The notes beneath the pieces are model-generated. The model saw nothing but the letters and a program-made list of their open reading frames with translations. It ran no database searches and was not told the origin of the DNA. This document shows, one piece after another, positions 31,922-40,828 of a stretch of 42,936 nucleotides of DNA; positions within the stretch are counted from its first letter, which is position 1; every line of letters starts with the position of its first letter. This DNA is from Tissierellales bacterium (lineage in GTDB: Bacteria; Bacillota; Clostridia; Tissierellales; Tissierellaceae). A program made the translations under genes and the position numbers. Location: the NCBI GenBank assembly GCA_030146915.1, contig JASLAT010000024.1, forward strand, positions 1 through 42,936, written 5' to 3'.

Positions 31922-33130
31922 ATGTATGGACTAGTTTTAGAAGGTGGAGGAACTAGAGGATCTTATCAAGTTGGAGCCTATAAAGCCCTTTTAGATAAGG
32001 GAGTTGAAATTAGTGCTATTACTGGCACTTCGATAGGAGCTCTAAATGGAGCTATGTTTGTTCAAGGAGATTTAGAGACGTGCCTACAGCTATGGGAGAA
32101 TATAGACTACTCAATGGTAATTGAAGTAGAAAAAGAAGAGATAGACCGCCTATCTAAGATTAAATTAGATAGGCAGGACATTCCTTATTTAATAGAAAAA
32201 ACTCTAGAGTTCTTTAAAGAAGGTGGCCTAGATATTAGTCCCTTAAAAAGAACTATAGATAAATATATAGATGAAGAAAAAGTTAGAAGCTCAAAGATGG
32301 ATTTTGGAATAGTTACTGTTAACTTATCCAATATGACACCTTTAGAGCTTTTTTTAGAAGACATACCTAAAGGAAAGTTAAAGGATTATATTTTAGCTAG
32401 TGCATATCTACCTGTTTTCCAAACAGAAAGAATAGATGGTAAGATATTCTTAGATGGTGCTTTTTATGATAATTTACCTTTTAGAATGTTAGAAAGAAAA
32501 GGGTATGAAAATTTAATATTGGTAAGAATACATGGTAGGGGAGTAGTTAATAGAGGAGAAATTTATAATGATAAGCATATAGTTATATCACCTAAGGAAG
32601 ATCTAGGGCCTACATTGGATTGCAGCCCTAAAAGAAGTATATATAATATGAAGTTAGGCTACTATGATACTTTAAGAGTTATAGATAGTTTAAAGGGAGA
32701 AAAGTATTACATAGAAGAATCTTATACAGAAGATGATTACTTTAAAATTTTTTCAAGCTTAGAAGATAGTAAAATCGAGGATATAAGAAAAATATTAAAT
32801 TTAGAAAAATTACCCTATAAAAGATTATTATTTGAATATATATTGCCAAGAATAGCTTTATATTTAAATTTAGAATCATCATATAGCTATAGTGACTTGG
32901 CCAGAAGATTAATGGAGATTAAGGCAGAAAATGTTGGCATGGAAGTATTTAAGATATATAGGGAAGATGATTTTTACAAGACTTTAATTAAGAAAAGAGT
33001 TAAAATTGAAGATAGGGTCCAATCAGGAATTATAGGACTTATTAAGGAAAAGGTTGGAGTTATTCCAATATTAAATAGAGAGCAAGTACTTCTAGAGATA
33101 TCAGATATAATATTTTCAGTCAGGAGATGA
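31922..33130 (+). CDS. Patatin-like phospholipase family protein
   Basis: A 402-residue patatin-fold acyl hydrolase. The oxyanion loop GGGTRGSYQVGAYKAL (about residues 8-23), the nucleophile elbow GTSIG (Ser37) and the catalytic Asp178 in FLDGAFYDNLPF complete the Ser-Asp dyad. The C-terminal half (from about 230) is helical and of unknown function. No signal peptide is visible, so it is probably cytoplasmic. The substrate may be phospholipid or lysophospholipid. It lies between mscL and the Nudix gene in a tight operon. Confidence 0.9.
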   Translation: MYGLVLEGGGTRGSYQVGAYKALLDKGVEISAITGTSIGALNGAMFVQGDLETCLQLWENIDYSMVIEVEKEEIDRLSKIKLDRQDIPYLIEKTLEFFKEGGLDISPLKRTIDKYIDEEKVRSSKMDFGIVTVNLSNMTPLELFLEDIPKGKLKDYILASAYLPVFQTERIDGKIFLDGAFYDNLPFRMLERKGYENLILVRIHGRGVVNRGEIYNDKHIVISPKEDLGPTLDCSPKRSIYNMKLGYYDTLRVIDSLKGEKYYIEESYTEDDYFKIFSSLEDSKIEDIRKILNLEKLPYKRLLFEYILPRIALYLNLESSYSYSDLARRLMEIKAENVGMEVFKIYREDDFYKTLIKKRVKIEDRVQSGIIGLIKEKVGVIPILNREQVLLEISDIIFSVRR

Positions 33131-33134
33131 TAGT

Positions 33135-33749
33135 ATGCAAATAGATAAAATAGCTAAAAAATTTAAAAGTATAGAATCAAAACCTATTGGAGTGACAGAG
33201 GAATATTCGGTATTATTACCTTTAATAAAGGTGGACGGTGAAGTTCATATACTTTATGAGCTAAGAGCTAAGCATATGGACAGACAACCTAGAGAGATAT
33301 CTTTTCCAGGAGGAAGGGTGGAAAAGGGAGAAAGTTTTAGTCAAGCAGCTATTAGAGAAACAATGGAAGAGTTAAATATATCTAGTGATAAGTTAGAAAT
33401 TTTAGCCCCCTTAGATTACTTAGTGTCCGGAACAGGTATGAGAATAAATTGTTTTTTAGGTAGAATAGATGGCATTGATCTAGATAGATTAAGGCCAAAT
33501 ATAGATGAGGTAGATCATATATTTACAGTACCATTAAAGTTTTTTTTAGAGGAAGAACCGGATACCTATTTAGTTAAGTTCGAAAGAAATATGGCCAGAG
33601 ATTTTCCTTATAATTTAATACCAAATGGCAAGGATTATGATTGGTATGAAGCTGAAGATAAAATACATTTTTACAAATATAAAGACTATATTATTTGGGG
33701 ATTTACTGCAAAGATGACTAAAAATTTTATAGATAAGATAAAAAAATGA
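33135..33749 (+). CDS. Nudix hydrolase (CoA pyrophosphatase-like)
   Basis: A 204-residue Nudix hydrolase. The Nudix box runs from Gly60: FPGGRVEKGES...AAIRETMEELNI, with Asn81 in place of the consensus Gly. The preceding YELRAKHMDRQPREISFPGG resembles the CoA-pyrophosphatase (NUDT7/YeaB) signature, so CoA or its derivatives are plausible substrates. ATG start, 4 bases after the patatin gene stop, with its ribosome binding site AGGAGATGA inside that gene. Last gene of the mscL operon. Confidence 0.9.
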   Translation: MQIDKIAKKFKSIESKPIGVTEEYSVLLPLIKVDGEVHILYELRAKHMDRQPREISFPGGRVEKGESFSQAAIRETMEELNISSDKLEILAPLDYLVSGTGMRINCFLGRIDGIDLDRLRPNIDEVDHIFTVPLKFFLEEEPDTYLVKFERNMARDFPYNLIPNGKDYDWYEAEDKIHFYKYKDYIIWGFTAKMTKNFIDKIKK

Positions 33750-33767
33750 CCCTTAGGGTCATTTTTT
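33741..33767. terminator. Bidirectional terminator
   Basis: AAAAAATGACCC - TTA - GGGTCATTTTTT, overlapping the Nudix stop codon and standing between it and the convergent MATE gene. Confidence 0.9.
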
Positions 33768-33791
33768 ATTATCTTATATTTTCTAATATGT

Positions 33792-35150
33792 TTATAAACT
33801 TTCTTCCATATCTTCTACATTTTTATAAAGCAAAATAGCTGTCATAATTGTAGATATAAGGTCTGAAAGTGGTGAAGATAACCAAACTCCAGTCAAACCT
33901 AAATTAAACAATCTAGGTAGTATGGTTATCATTGGTATTAAAACTAAAACCTGTCTTGATAGACTTAAAAACATAGCTTTTTTTGGTTTTCCAGTAGCTT
34001 GGAAAAAATTAGAACCAATAATTTGAAATCCAACTATAGGAACTGCAGCTAAATGTATTCTAAGTCCTGGCACACCCATTTTAGAAATTTTTCTTAAACT
34101 TTCTGGATTATCCAAAAATAGCTTAAACATATGCACTGGGAATATTTCTGCTAAAATAAATCCAAGTGTTGTAACAAAAGTTGCTGCTATTGCTGCATAT
34201 TTAAAAGCTTCTTTAACTCTATCATGATTGTTAGCACCATAGTTATATCCAACTAATGGTTGGAAACCTTGATTAATACCAAATACCGGCATAAGAATCA
34301 TTTGAGTTATACTTTGTATAACACTCATACTTGATATAGCCATATCTCCACCATATCTATTAAGATTCTTATTTAAAAGAACAACCACTAAACTTGATGC
34401 TATTTGCATACTAAAAGGAGACATTCCCATAGAAAAAATTTCCTTAACAGTATTAGCTCTTAGCTTCATATTTTCTTTTTTAAACTTTAGTAGACTATCT
34501 CCATAACTAAAGTAATAAAGAACCCATACTGCTGAAATAGCTTGAGAAATAACAGTTGCTAATGCAGCACCTTTTACACCCATGTTAAAGACAAAAATAA
34601 AGATAGGGTCTAAAATAGTATTTACTATAGCTCCGATTAGCATAGTAATCATAGCTGTTTTTGGGTTTCCCTCTCCTCTTATGAAGTTGTTCATACCAAA
34701 ACCTACCATTTGGAAAATAGCGCCGGCTATTACGATTCTCATATAATCTACAGCATATACAAGATTAGCCTCTGTAGCTCCAAATGCTAAAAGTAAGGGT
34801 TCCAAAAATGCTAGCCCTAAAACTGTTAATATTATTGATAAAATAATCAATAGTATTAAAGAATGAGATAAAATTTTATCTGCCGCATCTTTTTTATCTT
34901 GTCCAAGTCTTATAGAAACTAATGTATTACCCCCTATACCTACTAACATGGCAAAAGCCATTAGTATTATACTAAGAGGCATTCCTACAAAAACACCACC
35001 AATTGCAAACTCCCCTACACCTCTACCTATGAATATTCTATCTACTATATTATACATAGCATTAACTAGCATGCCTGTTATAGCAGGTATAGAAAATTCA
35101 ATTAATAAATCCTTAATAGGTTCTGTACCTAACCTATTGGATCCTTTCAC
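33792..35150 (-). CDS. MATE family efflux transporter
   Basis: The frame is open to 35171, but GTG 35150 has GGAGGAG 5 bases upstream and gives MKGSNRLGTEPIKDLLIEFS, a typical MATE N-terminus; the product is 452 residues. It has twelve helices in two homologous halves, with the first-half signature IPAITGMLVNAMYNIVDRIFIGRGVG and GFGMNNFIRGEGNPKTAM. The second half has FGINQGFQPLVGYNYGANNHDRVKEA and GSNFFQATGKPKKAM. MATE proteins export cationic drugs and dyes using sodium or proton gradients. Single gene, divergent from the NCS2 permease gene. Confidence 0.93.
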   Translation of the reverse strand: MKGSNRLGTEPIKDLLIEFSIPAITGMLVNAMYNIVDRIFIGRGVGEFAIGGVFVGMPLSIILMAFAMLVGIGGNTLVSIRLGQDKKDAADKILSHSLILLIILSIILTVLGLAFLEPLLLAFGATEANLVYAVDYMRIVIAGAIFQMVGFGMNNFIRGEGNPKTAMITMLIGAIVNTILDPIFIFVFNMGVKGAALATVISQAISAVWVLYYFSYGDSLLKFKKENMKLRANTVKEIFSMGMSPFSMQIASSLVVVLLNKNLNRYGGDMAISSMSVIQSITQMILMPVFGINQGFQPLVGYNYGANNHDRVKEAFKYAAIAATFVTTLGFILAEIFPVHMFKLFLDNPESLRKISKMGVPGLRIHLAAVPIVGFQIIGSNFFQATGKPKKAMFLSLSRQVLVLIPMITILPRLFNLGLTGVWLSSPLSDLISTIMTAILLYKNVEDMEESL

Positions 35151-35322
35151 CTTCTCCTCCACTAAAATCACCTACTTTTTATTAAATTTTAACTATTCGT
35201 AAAATTGCTTGAAAATTCATTGTATCATATAAGATAAGTAACTGTAAAGATTATTTAAAAAAATAATAGAAATTCCGAGTAATTTCTGATAGAATAAAAA
35301 CTGTATTGTTTGCATTTAGTAA

Positions 35323-35369
35323 TTAGATACCCAATGTAAATCAATATTATAGATATGAAGAGTATCTAA
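35323..35369 (+). other. 8-bp inverted repeat in the NCS2 leader/promoter region
   Basis: TTAGATAC (35323-35330) and GTATCTAA (35362-35369) are exact complements 31 bases apart, upstream of the NCS2 permease gene. They could close a leader hairpin or be operator half-sites; a possible promoter TTAGAT (35323-35328) / TATTAT (35345-35350) overlaps. The purine riboswitch core is not present. Confidence 0.3.
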
Positions 35370-35395
35370 ATACAATTTAATGGGAGGGATTCAAT

Positions 35396-36712
35396 TTGGC
35401 AAAGGACTCAACGTCTTATCTTGAGAAGAAATTCAAATTGAAGGAACATGGCACAGATGTAAGAACTGAAATAATGGCAGGGATTACAACATTTATGACC
35501 ATGGGGTATATTTTAGCAGTAAATCCAAATATGCTTAGCGAAACAGGTATGGACTGGGGCGGGGTATTTACAGCAACAGCTTTATCTGCATTTTTAGCCA
35601 CATTTATAATGGGGATGTACGCTAATTATCCATTTGGATTAGCACCAGGAATGGGACTTAACGCATTCTTTACTTACACTATAGTATTTGAGATGGGTTA
35701 TAGCTGGCAATTTGCCTTAACGGCAGTTTTCTTAGAAGGAATTTTATTTATTCTATTATCCCTTGTCGGTTTTAGGGAAGCTGTATTCAACTCAATACCT
35801 TTTAATTTAAAGAAGGCAGTATCTGTAGGTATAGGTCTTTTTATATCCTTAATAGGATTTAAGAGTGCAGGTATTGTAGTTCCTAATCAAGAAACCTTAG
35901 TTTCTTTAGGATCGTTACAATCTCCTGATGCTATAGTTACGATAATAGGACTTTTAATAATAGGAGTTTTATTAGCAAAAGAGGTAAAAGGAGCTATATT
36001 AATAGGTATATTGGCTACAACATTAATAGGTATACCTCTAGGTGTAACTCATTTACCAGGAGGTAGCCTACTTACAATGCCACCTTCTATGAGTGAAGTA
36101 ATGTTTAAGTTCGAATGGGGAAATATATTGTCTAAAGATATGTTGACAATAGTTTTTACCTTCTTATTCGTAGATGTTTTTGACACTGTAGGTACTTTAA
36201 TAGGAGTTGCATCAAAGGCAGATATGCTAGATGAAAATGGTGAACTACCTAAAGTAAAGGAAGCACTTTTTGCAGATGCTGTAGGTACTGTTGCGGGAGC
36301 TTGTATGGGAACATCAACAGTAACTACTTTCGTAGAGTCAGCATCAGGTGTAGCAGATGGAGGTAGAACTGGTTTAACTGCAGTTTCTACAGCAATAATG
36401 TTTGCTCTTGCTTTATTCATATCTCCAATATTTGGTATGATACCAGCAGCAGCAACAGCTCCAGCTTTAATAATAGTTGGTTCTTTTATGTTAAGTCCAG
36501 TTAAAGAAATTGATCTAGAAGACTTTACAGAAGCAATTCCAGCATTCTTAACAATAGTTATGATGCCGTTTGCTTACAGTATAGCTGAAGGAATAGTATT
36601 CGGAATGGTGTCCTATGTACTATTAAAATTATTCACTGGAAGATACAAAGAAGTATCTCCAATGATGTATGTACTAGGTATTGCTTTTATTGCAAAAAAC
36701 ATATTCTTATAA
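35396..36712 (+). CDS. NCS2 family purine permease (AzgA/PbuG-like)
   Basis: A 438-residue membrane permease of the AzgA-like branch of NCS2, importing adenine, guanine or hypoxanthine by proton symport. Signatures are EIMAGITTFMTMGYILAVNP, YPFGLAPGMGLNAFFTYT (TM3 region), FLFVDVFDTVGTLIGVASKADML (TM8, with Asp residues) and GTSTVTTFVESASGVADGGRTGLTAV (TM10, with the conserved Glu). The start is TTG 35396, spaced 7 bases from GGGAGGGA. No riboswitch is evident upstream. Single gene with its own terminator. Confidence 0.94.
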   Translation: MAKDSTSYLEKKFKLKEHGTDVRTEIMAGITTFMTMGYILAVNPNMLSETGMDWGGVFTATALSAFLATFIMGMYANYPFGLAPGMGLNAFFTYTIVFEMGYSWQFALTAVFLEGILFILLSLVGFREAVFNSIPFNLKKAVSVGIGLFISLIGFKSAGIVVPNQETLVSLGSLQSPDAIVTIIGLLIIGVLLAKEVKGAILIGILATTLIGIPLGVTHLPGGSLLTMPPSMSEVMFKFEWGNILSKDMLTIVFTFLFVDVFDTVGTLIGVASKADMLDENGELPKVKEALFADAVGTVAGACMGTSTVTTFVESASGVADGGRTGLTAVSTAIMFALALFISPIFGMIPAAATAPALIIVGSFMLSPVKEIDLEDFTEAIPAFLTIVMMPFAYSIAEGIVFGMVSYVLLKLFTGRYKEVSPMMYVLGIAFIAKNIFL

Positions 36713-36739
36713 AAGAGACCCTTAAGGGTCTCTTTTTTT
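36711..36739 (+). terminator. Intrinsic terminator
   Basis: AAAAGAGACCCTT plus its complement, followed by a T run, directly after the NCS2 permease gene. Confidence 0.9.
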
Positions 36740-36745
36740 GTTTAG

Positions 36746-36774
36746 TTGAAGCAAATCGTTATAAAGTATATAAT
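36746..36774 (+). promoter_or_regulatory. Promoter of the HelD-like gene
   Basis: TTGAAG (36746-36751) and TATAAT (36769-36774) with a 17-base spacer. Transcription would begin near 36781, which makes ATG 36801 rather than ATG 36783 the sensible start codon. Confidence 0.7.
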
Positions 36775-36800
36775 GGAATAAAATGGAAGAGGGTGATTAT

Positions 36801-39383
36801 ATGGAAATTAGAATGGAGGAAGAGAGAAATTTAAAAAGTTCTTATAGTAAGTTATTAAATTATATAGAACACTTAGAAAGTAGAAAAGATTATTCTGTGG
36901 GTAAGTATTCTGTCTCTAGTGACTATGAAAATTTAGATGATTTACATTTTAAGAAAAATAAAAATCAAAGAATAGAAAATCGAATAAAAGAGTTAAAAAA
37001 ATGTATGAAAAATATTTACTATGGAAGGATAGACCTAGAGTTAGAAGATGATGTTAATTCTTATTATATAGGTGAAAAGCTTATAAGTTTAGATAAGGAA
37101 GTACTAGTTTATGATTGGAGAAGTGATTTAGGGAATTATTATTACTCATCCTTTAATGCAAATAATAAGTATGATTTAGTCTTAAAGAGACAACTAGAAA
37201 TTGACTATGATGAATTGATTAATTATTATGATGATTATAATAAAAATGGTGAGGATGGCGAAATATTAGATCCTTATCTTCAGAAGATACTTATGCAAAA
37301 CAGAAAAACTTATCAAATTCAGGATATTATAAAGACAATCCAATCTAAGCAGAATGAAATAATAAGATGGAATCCTAAAGAAAGTTTTATTTTAAATGGT
37401 TGCGCTGGTTCAGGAAAAACAATGATAATTTTACATAGGCTATCTCAGCTTGTATATAATAAAGAGTATAAATTGGATGATCTTTTAATAATTAGTCCAA
37501 GTAATTTGATAGATAACTCTATGTCAGATTTAATTAAAAAACTTGAATTAACTAATATAGAAGTTTTACCTATCAAGGACAAATTACTTAAAATATATAA
37601 GGATTATAAAAAAACTTATAATTTAAAAGAGGTAAATAAAGATAAAATAAAGTATGTGAAAGACATAGGAAATATAGTAGAATCTAAGGATTTTTTTATA
37701 GATTTCAAAAATAATTATTATAATTATATGGATAGATTAAGTGAATGTTTTTTAAGAGATTATTATATTGAAGATATTGAAGAGAAGCTAGATATAAAAA
37801 GTGAAAGACCATTAGATATAAATAGTTATAAGGGTTTAAAAAAATATAGGGACTACATGGACTATCTACTAATAAATGACAGTAACAATAGTCAGAAAAT
37901 ACAGAAACTTAAAGGAGTATTAAATGATATTAAAATCGAAGAAAATTTAGATTTAGATAGTTTTAAAATTAAAAATGAAGAAATACTTAAGTTATTAGAG
38001 ACTGAAAAATCTTCAATTTTAAAAGAAATTTCAAGTAAATCAAAACTTCATATATTTGACAAATTTAATATCAAATTTAATTTAGATTTTGATATGGGTT
38101 ATGGGGATATATTAATTATAATTGATGGAATCTTACAGAATTTAATGGACGAAGAAGATATCATAAGAACAAGCTTAGATAGACTAAGTAAGGAAGTTAA
38201 GAATAGAAATATAGAGAAAAGAAATAAAGATATTGAAAATGAAAGAAGTAATTTATGCAGGGAAAACAAGTCTGTAGAAAATAAAATAACCAGCCTTAGA
38301 TTGAATGATTTTGAAGGTAATAAAGAAGAGATAAGTACTTTAGAAGAGAAAAGAACTTACTTATTAAATAGAATAGAGGAACTATATATGCAAATTCAAG
38401 ATGGCATTGTTGAAGATCAGGAAGATAAGGATAAAATAAAGACTTATAAAAAAGAGATTCAGCTTATAAGAAATGTAAGGATAGATATAGATGATAATTT
38501 AAATAAGTTTAAGTTGGCATATAAAGCTTCTAAAGAAAAGATTCAGTCAAATAATAAAATTATTAATAAGTTTAAAAATTTAAAAGATAATTATGAAACC
38601 AGTAGGCTAGAATTAAACAGTTTAAGTAAGAAGAAATTGAGCGAGTTAGAAATAAGTCTCTTAGAAGATATAAAAGATTTTATTGATAAAATAGATATAG
38701 AGAAAATATTTATAGATATATATAGGAGGACTCTTGAAAATTATAATATATATTCATCTATATATAATCAGTATTACCTATCTTACTATAAATTATTATT
38801 AAGTTTTTATTATGGTAATCAAGTTTCAAGTAATAGGTTAATAAGTATAGATGAAGCTCAAGATTTAAAATACTTTGAATGGGATACTATAAAGAATTAT
38901 TATGGAAATTTGGGAATTTTTAATATATATGGAGATTATTTGCAAAAAACTGATTTAAATGCCATAGAAAGTCTAGAAGATTTTGGTATAGAAAAATGTT
39001 TTGTTTTAAAGGAAAATTATAGAAACTCTAGAGAAATGGTAGCTTATATTAATGATAAGTTTGGGTTAGGAATTTTAGGATTAGGTCTAAGTTTAGAACC
39101 GGTATCTAAAATATCTAAAAATGAATTTATGGAAAAAGTTTCACAAGGAGTTAATCAAGATAGTCTAGGAAATTATGAGAGACTAGCTTTTATATATAAG
39201 GACCAGTCTGATTTAGAAGGATTAGACCTAAGTTTACTTGGTCCTAAATTAAAGATTTTAAGAGTAGATTATGTTAAGGGGATGGAGTTTGAAAGAGTTT
39301 TTGTCTTAGATAAAAATATGAATAAAGCAGAAAGATATATAGCCTATACAAGAGCTCTAAATTATTTATACATAGTAAATTAG
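36801..39383 (+). CDS. HelD-like UvrD/Rep superfamily 1 helicase
   Basis: ATG 36801 has AGAGGGTGA upstream; ATG 36783 would be almost leaderless. The 860-residue product has the layout of HelD, the ATPase that frees stalled RNA polymerase: an N-terminal charged helical arm, then YYGRIDL and LVYDWRSDLGNYYYSS, which match the HelD-type YxGRi and vIDWRapv motifs, and YQIQDIIKTIQSKQNEIIRW. Walker A is NGCAGSGKTMI (about residue 200), followed by a long coiled-coil insertion and DEAQDL (about 684), then MEFERVFVLD and YIAYTRALNYLYIV at the end. Several consensus residues differ, so it is a divergent member. Monocistronic. Confidence 0.85.
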   Translation: MEIRMEEERNLKSSYSKLLNYIEHLESRKDYSVGKYSVSSDYENLDDLHFKKNKNQRIENRIKELKKCMKNIYYGRIDLELEDDVNSYYIGEKLISLDKEVLVYDWRSDLGNYYYSSFNANNKYDLVLKRQLEIDYDELINYYDDYNKNGEDGEILDPYLQKILMQNRKTYQIQDIIKTIQSKQNEIIRWNPKESFILNGCAGSGKTMIILHRLSQLVYNKEYKLDDLLIISPSNLIDNSMSDLIKKLELTNIEVLPIKDKLLKIYKDYKKTYNLKEVNKDKIKYVKDIGNIVESKDFFIDFKNNYYNYMDRLSECFLRDYYIEDIEEKLDIKSERPLDINSYKGLKKYRDYMDYLLINDSNNSQKIQKLKGVLNDIKIEENLDLDSFKIKNEEILKLLETEKSSILKEISSKSKLHIFDKFNIKFNLDFDMGYGDILIIIDGILQNLMDEEDIIRTSLDRLSKEVKNRNIEKRNKDIENERSNLCRENKSVENKITSLRLNDFEGNKEEISTLEEKRTYLLNRIEELYMQIQDGIVEDQEDKDKIKTYKKEIQLIRNVRIDIDDNLNKFKLAYKASKEKIQSNNKIINKFKNLKDNYETSRLELNSLSKKKLSELEISLLEDIKDFIDKIDIEKIFIDIYRRTLENYNIYSSIYNQYYLSYYKLLLSFYYGNQVSSNRLISIDEAQDLKYFEWDTIKNYYGNLGIFNIYGDYLQKTDLNAIESLEDFGIEKCFVLKENYRNSREMVAYINDKFGLGILGLGLSLEPVSKISKNEFMEKVSQGVNQDSLGNYERLAFIYKDQSDLEGLDLSLLGPKLKILRVDYVKGMEFERVFVLDKNMNKAERYIAYTRALNYLYIVN

Positions 39384-39494
39384 AATTTAACTTGGTTATT
39401 TAAAAAGCAATATTAGTTAAAAATTTTACTCAATTAAAGCTAATGTTTACTTATATATAATTGAATAAAATTTAAAAATAAAATTATATAAAAT

Positions 39495-39535
39495 AAAAGA
39501 GGCCTTTAGATAATTTACAAGGCTTCTTTTTAATA
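39495..39535 (+). terminator. Intrinsic terminator
   Basis: AAAAGAGGCCTT (39495-39506) with AAGGCTTCTTTT (39519-39530), one G-T pair, 12-base loop, followed by TTAAT. It lies 112 bases after the HelD-like gene; the AT-rich stretch in between shows nothing else. Confidence 0.75.
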
Positions 39536-39586
39536 TAAATAACTAAAGTATGTTAAGAAATTATTTAATAATATAATTTTTTTAAC

Positions 39587-39615
39587 TTGTAATCCCTAGT
39601 AAAATACTATACAAT
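39587..39615 (+). promoter_or_regulatory. Promoter of gldA
   Basis: TTGTAA (39587-39592) and TACAAT (39610-39615) with a 17-base spacer, 42 bases before the start codon. Confidence 0.6.
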
Positions 39616-39657
39616 AGGTTACACGAAATTACTATATTAAAATAGGAGGTAATATAT

Positions 39658-40737
39658 ATGGATAAGATTTTGATATCCCCAGGAAAGTATATTCAAGGGA
39701 AGGGTACCTTAGCTGAACTAAGCAAACATGTAGGGCATCTAGGGAAAAACTTCTTTGTTTTAATAAGTGAGAATGGTTATAAACGATTTGGAGAGACTAT
39801 AAAGTCTAGCTTCAATCATAATATAAATTTCGAAATATTTAATGGTGAGTGCTCTAGAAATGAGATAGAAAGAGTTAGAGCCATAGTAAAAGATAAATCA
39901 GCTGATGTTATAATTGGTGTAGGTGGAGGTAAGATACATGATACAGCTAAGGCAGTAGCTCATTATGAAGAACTTCCAGTAGTTATAGTAGCAACTGTAG
40001 CAAGTACTGATGCACCGACAAGTGCTTTATCAGTTATTTATACAGATGAGGGAGTTTTCTCAGAGTATCTAAACTTACCAAAAAATCCAGATGTTGTTCT
40101 TTTAGATGTTGATGCTGTTGTAAAAGCACCTGTTAGGCTTTTAGTAGCAGGTATGGGAGATGCTTTAGCAACTAAATTTGAAACGAGAGCTGCTATAAAA
40201 TCAGGAGCTACTACAATGGCTGGTGGAGTACAAACAGCAACTGCAGAAGCATTAGCAAACTTAGCATATGATATTTTAATGGAAGAGGGATATAAAGCTA
40301 AGCTTGCTGCTGAAGCAGGAGTTGCTACTAAATCAGTTGAAAAAGTAATAGAGGCTAATACTCTTTTAAGTGGTATAGGCTTTGAATCAGGAGGTCTATC
40401 AGCTTCACATGCTATACATGATGGATTTACGACACTAGAGGAAACAGGCAAGTTATATCATGGAGAGCTTGTCGCATTTGGAGTTATTAGTCAGCTTGTA
40501 CTTGAAAATGCTTCGATGGAGGAATTAGAGGAAGTCATATATTTCTGCAAAGATGTAGGATTACCAACAACTCTTGAAGAGATAAATTTAAAAGATGTAA
40601 GTGAAGAGGACTTAAGATCTGTAGCTGATATTGTTGCAGCAGAAGGATCTTTAGCTCATAATCTTCCATTTAAAGTTACAGCAGATGATATATATGCAGC
40701 AATTTTAGGTGCAGATGCATTAGGAAGAGCTTTATAA
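39658..40737 (+). CDS. gldA: Glycerol dehydrogenase
   Basis: A 359-residue iron/zinc-type alcohol dehydrogenase of the glycerol dehydrogenase group, oxidising glycerol to dihydroxyacetone with NAD. Visible are SPGKYIQGKGTLAELSKHV at the N-terminus, the NAD-binding IIGVGGGKIHDTAKAVA, ATVASTDAPTSALSVIYT, and the metal site around GMGDALATKFE, SASHAIHDGF and LYHGELVAFG (Asp and two His). ATG with AGGAGGTAA upstream, its own promoter and its own terminator. No dihydroxyacetone kinase gene is adjacent. Confidence 0.94.
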   Translation: MDKILISPGKYIQGKGTLAELSKHVGHLGKNFFVLISENGYKRFGETIKSSFNHNINFEIFNGECSRNEIERVRAIVKDKSADVIIGVGGGKIHDTAKAVAHYEELPVVIVATVASTDAPTSALSVIYTDEGVFSEYLNLPKNPDVVLLDVDAVVKAPVRLLVAGMGDALATKFETRAAIKSGATTMAGGVQTATAEALANLAYDILMEEGYKAKLAAEAGVATKSVEKVIEANTLLSGIGFESGGLSASHAIHDGFTTLEETGKLYHGELVAFGVISQLVLENASMEELEEVIYFCKDVGLPTTLEEINLKDVSEEDLRSVADIVAAEGSLAHNLPFKVTADDIYAAILGADALGRAL

Positions 40738-40744
40738 TAAAGGT

Positions 40745-40771
40745 AAAAGGTAGCATTAGCTACCTTTTTTC
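40745..40771 (+). terminator. Intrinsic terminator
   Basis: AAAAGGTAGC - ATTA - GCTACCTTTT followed by T residues, after gldA. Confidence 0.9.
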
Positions 40772-40828
40772 ATTTTATATTATCAAATTAAGAGAAAAAA
40801 TGTTATAATAATATTGGGAGGGGATGTT

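Noticed and set aside
35200..35395. Purine riboswitch before the NCS2 permease
   Set aside because: The conserved three-way-junction core and loop sequences of purine riboswitches are not present.
40038..40451. A 137-codon minus-strand open frame
   Set aside because: Antisense to gldA, with biased composition; a coding shadow. The same applies to the minus-strand frames inside the NCS2, SNF2, DUF445 and anti-sigma genes and to the plus-strand frames antisense to the M20, arginase, deaminase and MATE genes.
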